Positions 14,403 through 14,678 of a stretch of DNA of 14,678 bases are shown here, piece by piece (positions within the stretch are counted from its first letter, which is position 1; each line of letters begins with the position of its first letter). Below the pieces are notes generated by a model. That model searched no databases. It was given only the letters and a program-made list of their open reading frames with translations, and had not been told where the DNA came from. The position numbers and the translations under genes were made by a program. The stretch comes from Rothia mucilaginosa ATCC 25296 (GTDB lineage Bacteria; Actinomycetota; Actinomycetes; Actinomycetales; Micrococcaceae): contig NZ_ACVO01000006.1 of NCBI RefSeq assembly GCF_000175615.1, forward strand, positions 1 to 14,678. The letters run 5' to 3'.

Positions 14403-14440
14403 TGAGTGGACAAGTGTGTTCACCGTAGAACACACACTCA
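14403..14440 (-). promoter_or_regulatory. Imperfect hairpin in the leader of the excalibur gene
   Basis: GTGTGTTC (14414-14421) pairs with GAACACAC (14428-14435) around a 6-nt loop. An outer TGAGT/ACTCA (14403-14407 with 14436-14440) extends it past a 6-nt bulge. It lies in the ~78-nt untranslated leader and could equally be an operator as DNA. Confidence 0.4.
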
Positions 14441-14469
14441 AGTGTAAATGAAAACGGCCCCATTCGCAG

Positions 14470-14499
14470 ATAATATTGAGCCCCAAACATTTCTGACAA
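14470..14499 (-). promoter_or_regulatory. Promoter of the excalibur lipoprotein gene
   Basis: On the minus strand, TTGTCA (14499-14494), an 18-nt spacer and TATTAT (14475-14470) give a good sigma-A-type promoter, with a start near 14463. The insertion sequence begins about 50 bp upstream and leaves this promoter intact. Confidence 0.6.
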
Positions 14500-14526
14500 G
14501 GGAAGATGCAACGTGCGGGCATAGTA

Positions 14527-14547
14527 AAGCCCCCTCGTACTAGAAAT
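14527..14547. repeat. Second, interrupted copy of the terminator palindrome
   Basis: These 21 bases are identical to 13851-13871: the left arm from AAGCCCCC through the GAAA loop and the next T. The expected right arm is missing. Instead the IS3-type terminal sequence TGAACTGCGCCCCG begins at once. The simplest reading is a second full palindrome split by the insertion. Confidence 0.8.
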
Positions 14548-14678
14548 GAACTGCGCCCCGAAACTTGGACGCATTAAATACTAGCCGTTACGCGGCCTCC
14601 TGCAGGGCCTGAACCCGGTACTCTACCGGGGTCAGGCCCCTAAGCTTTACCTGACGCCTTACCGTATTCCAATGCGTG
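14547..14678 (-). mobile_element. IS3-family insertion sequence, one end only
   Basis: The element runs off the window. Its outer end reads TGAACTGCGCCCCGAAACTTG, with the TG (CA on the transposase strand) terminus common in IS3-family elements. The transposase gene points toward this end and stops 41 nt inside it. The exact boundary is ambiguous by about one base, because T14547 fits both the palindrome and the IS. The target duplication cannot be seen. Confidence 0.8.
14588..14678 (-). CDS. IS3-family transposase (OrfB), C-terminal 29 residues
   Basis: Reading the minus strand inward from the edge gives the C-terminal end of a DDE transposase/integrase: HWNTVRRQVKLRGLTPVEYR, then VQALQEAA and a TAA stop at 14590-14588. 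The pattern K-L-[RK]-G-[LM]-[ST]-P-V-[EQ]-Y-R is the hallmark C-terminus of IS3-family OrfB proteins. The catalytic DDE residues lie outside the window, so activity cannot be judged. Confidence 0.85.
   Translation of the reverse strand, partial: THWNTVRRQVKLRGLTPVEYRVQALQEAA

Overview
The window looks like a stretch of the core chromosome of a high-GC actinobacterium, most likely a Micrococcaceae member and probably Rothia. This rests on the gene order rne-rplU-rpmA-obgE, the RNase E with Arg/Glu-rich extensions on both sides of its catalytic core, frequent GTG starts with purine-rich ribosome binding sites, the C-terminally extended Obg, and the glutaminase-STAS fusion. The genus is recalled from protein style and was not tested by a search.

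Layout, left to right. (1) 1-3447: most of an RNase E/G gene, cut at its 5' end by the window edge, closed by a strong terminator. (2) 3448-3973: a long non-coding stretch with a candidate promoter and a structured leader of about 300 nt. (3) 3974-6385: ribosomal proteins L21 and L27, a U-tract-less hairpin, a short structured leader, and the ribosome-associated GTPase Obg. (4) 6386-9069: a 370-nt spacer with a terminator and a compound hairpin, then nadD, an acidic protein with one C-terminal membrane segment (overlapping nadD by 8 bp), and the ribosome silencing factor rsfS. (5) 9187-9378: a complete single-gene tRNA-Ala(GGC) unit with promoter and terminator. (6) 9437-12196: a cation diffusion facilitator metal exporter, an intergenic region rich in short tandem duplications, and a glutaminase with a C-terminal STAS domain. 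(7) 12494-13811: a secreted lipoprotein polysaccharide deacetylase and a small membrane protein. (8) 13849-14678: a long perfect palindrome acting as a shared terminator, a divergently oriented excalibur-domain lipoprotein, a second half-copy of the same palindrome, and one end of an IS3-family insertion sequence that begins exactly where that second palindrome breaks off.

How the genes relate. The left 9 kb is translation-centred: RNA processing (RNase E), large-subunit proteins L21/L27, 50S assembly (Obg), ribosome silencing (RsfS) and tRNA-Ala, with NAD synthesis (NadD) and an uncharacterised tail-anchored protein in the nadD-rsfS operon. The right third is more accessory and cell-envelope oriented (metal export, two lipoproteins, a small membrane protein, an IS).

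I see no clear new multi-gene system. The observations most worth following are the IS3-family insertion at the loop of a duplicated terminator palindrome, the long rplU leader, the CDF transporter with Glu replacing the usual TM5 His, the unnamed tail-anchored acidic protein, and the cluster of 9-14-nt tandem duplications upstream of glsA.
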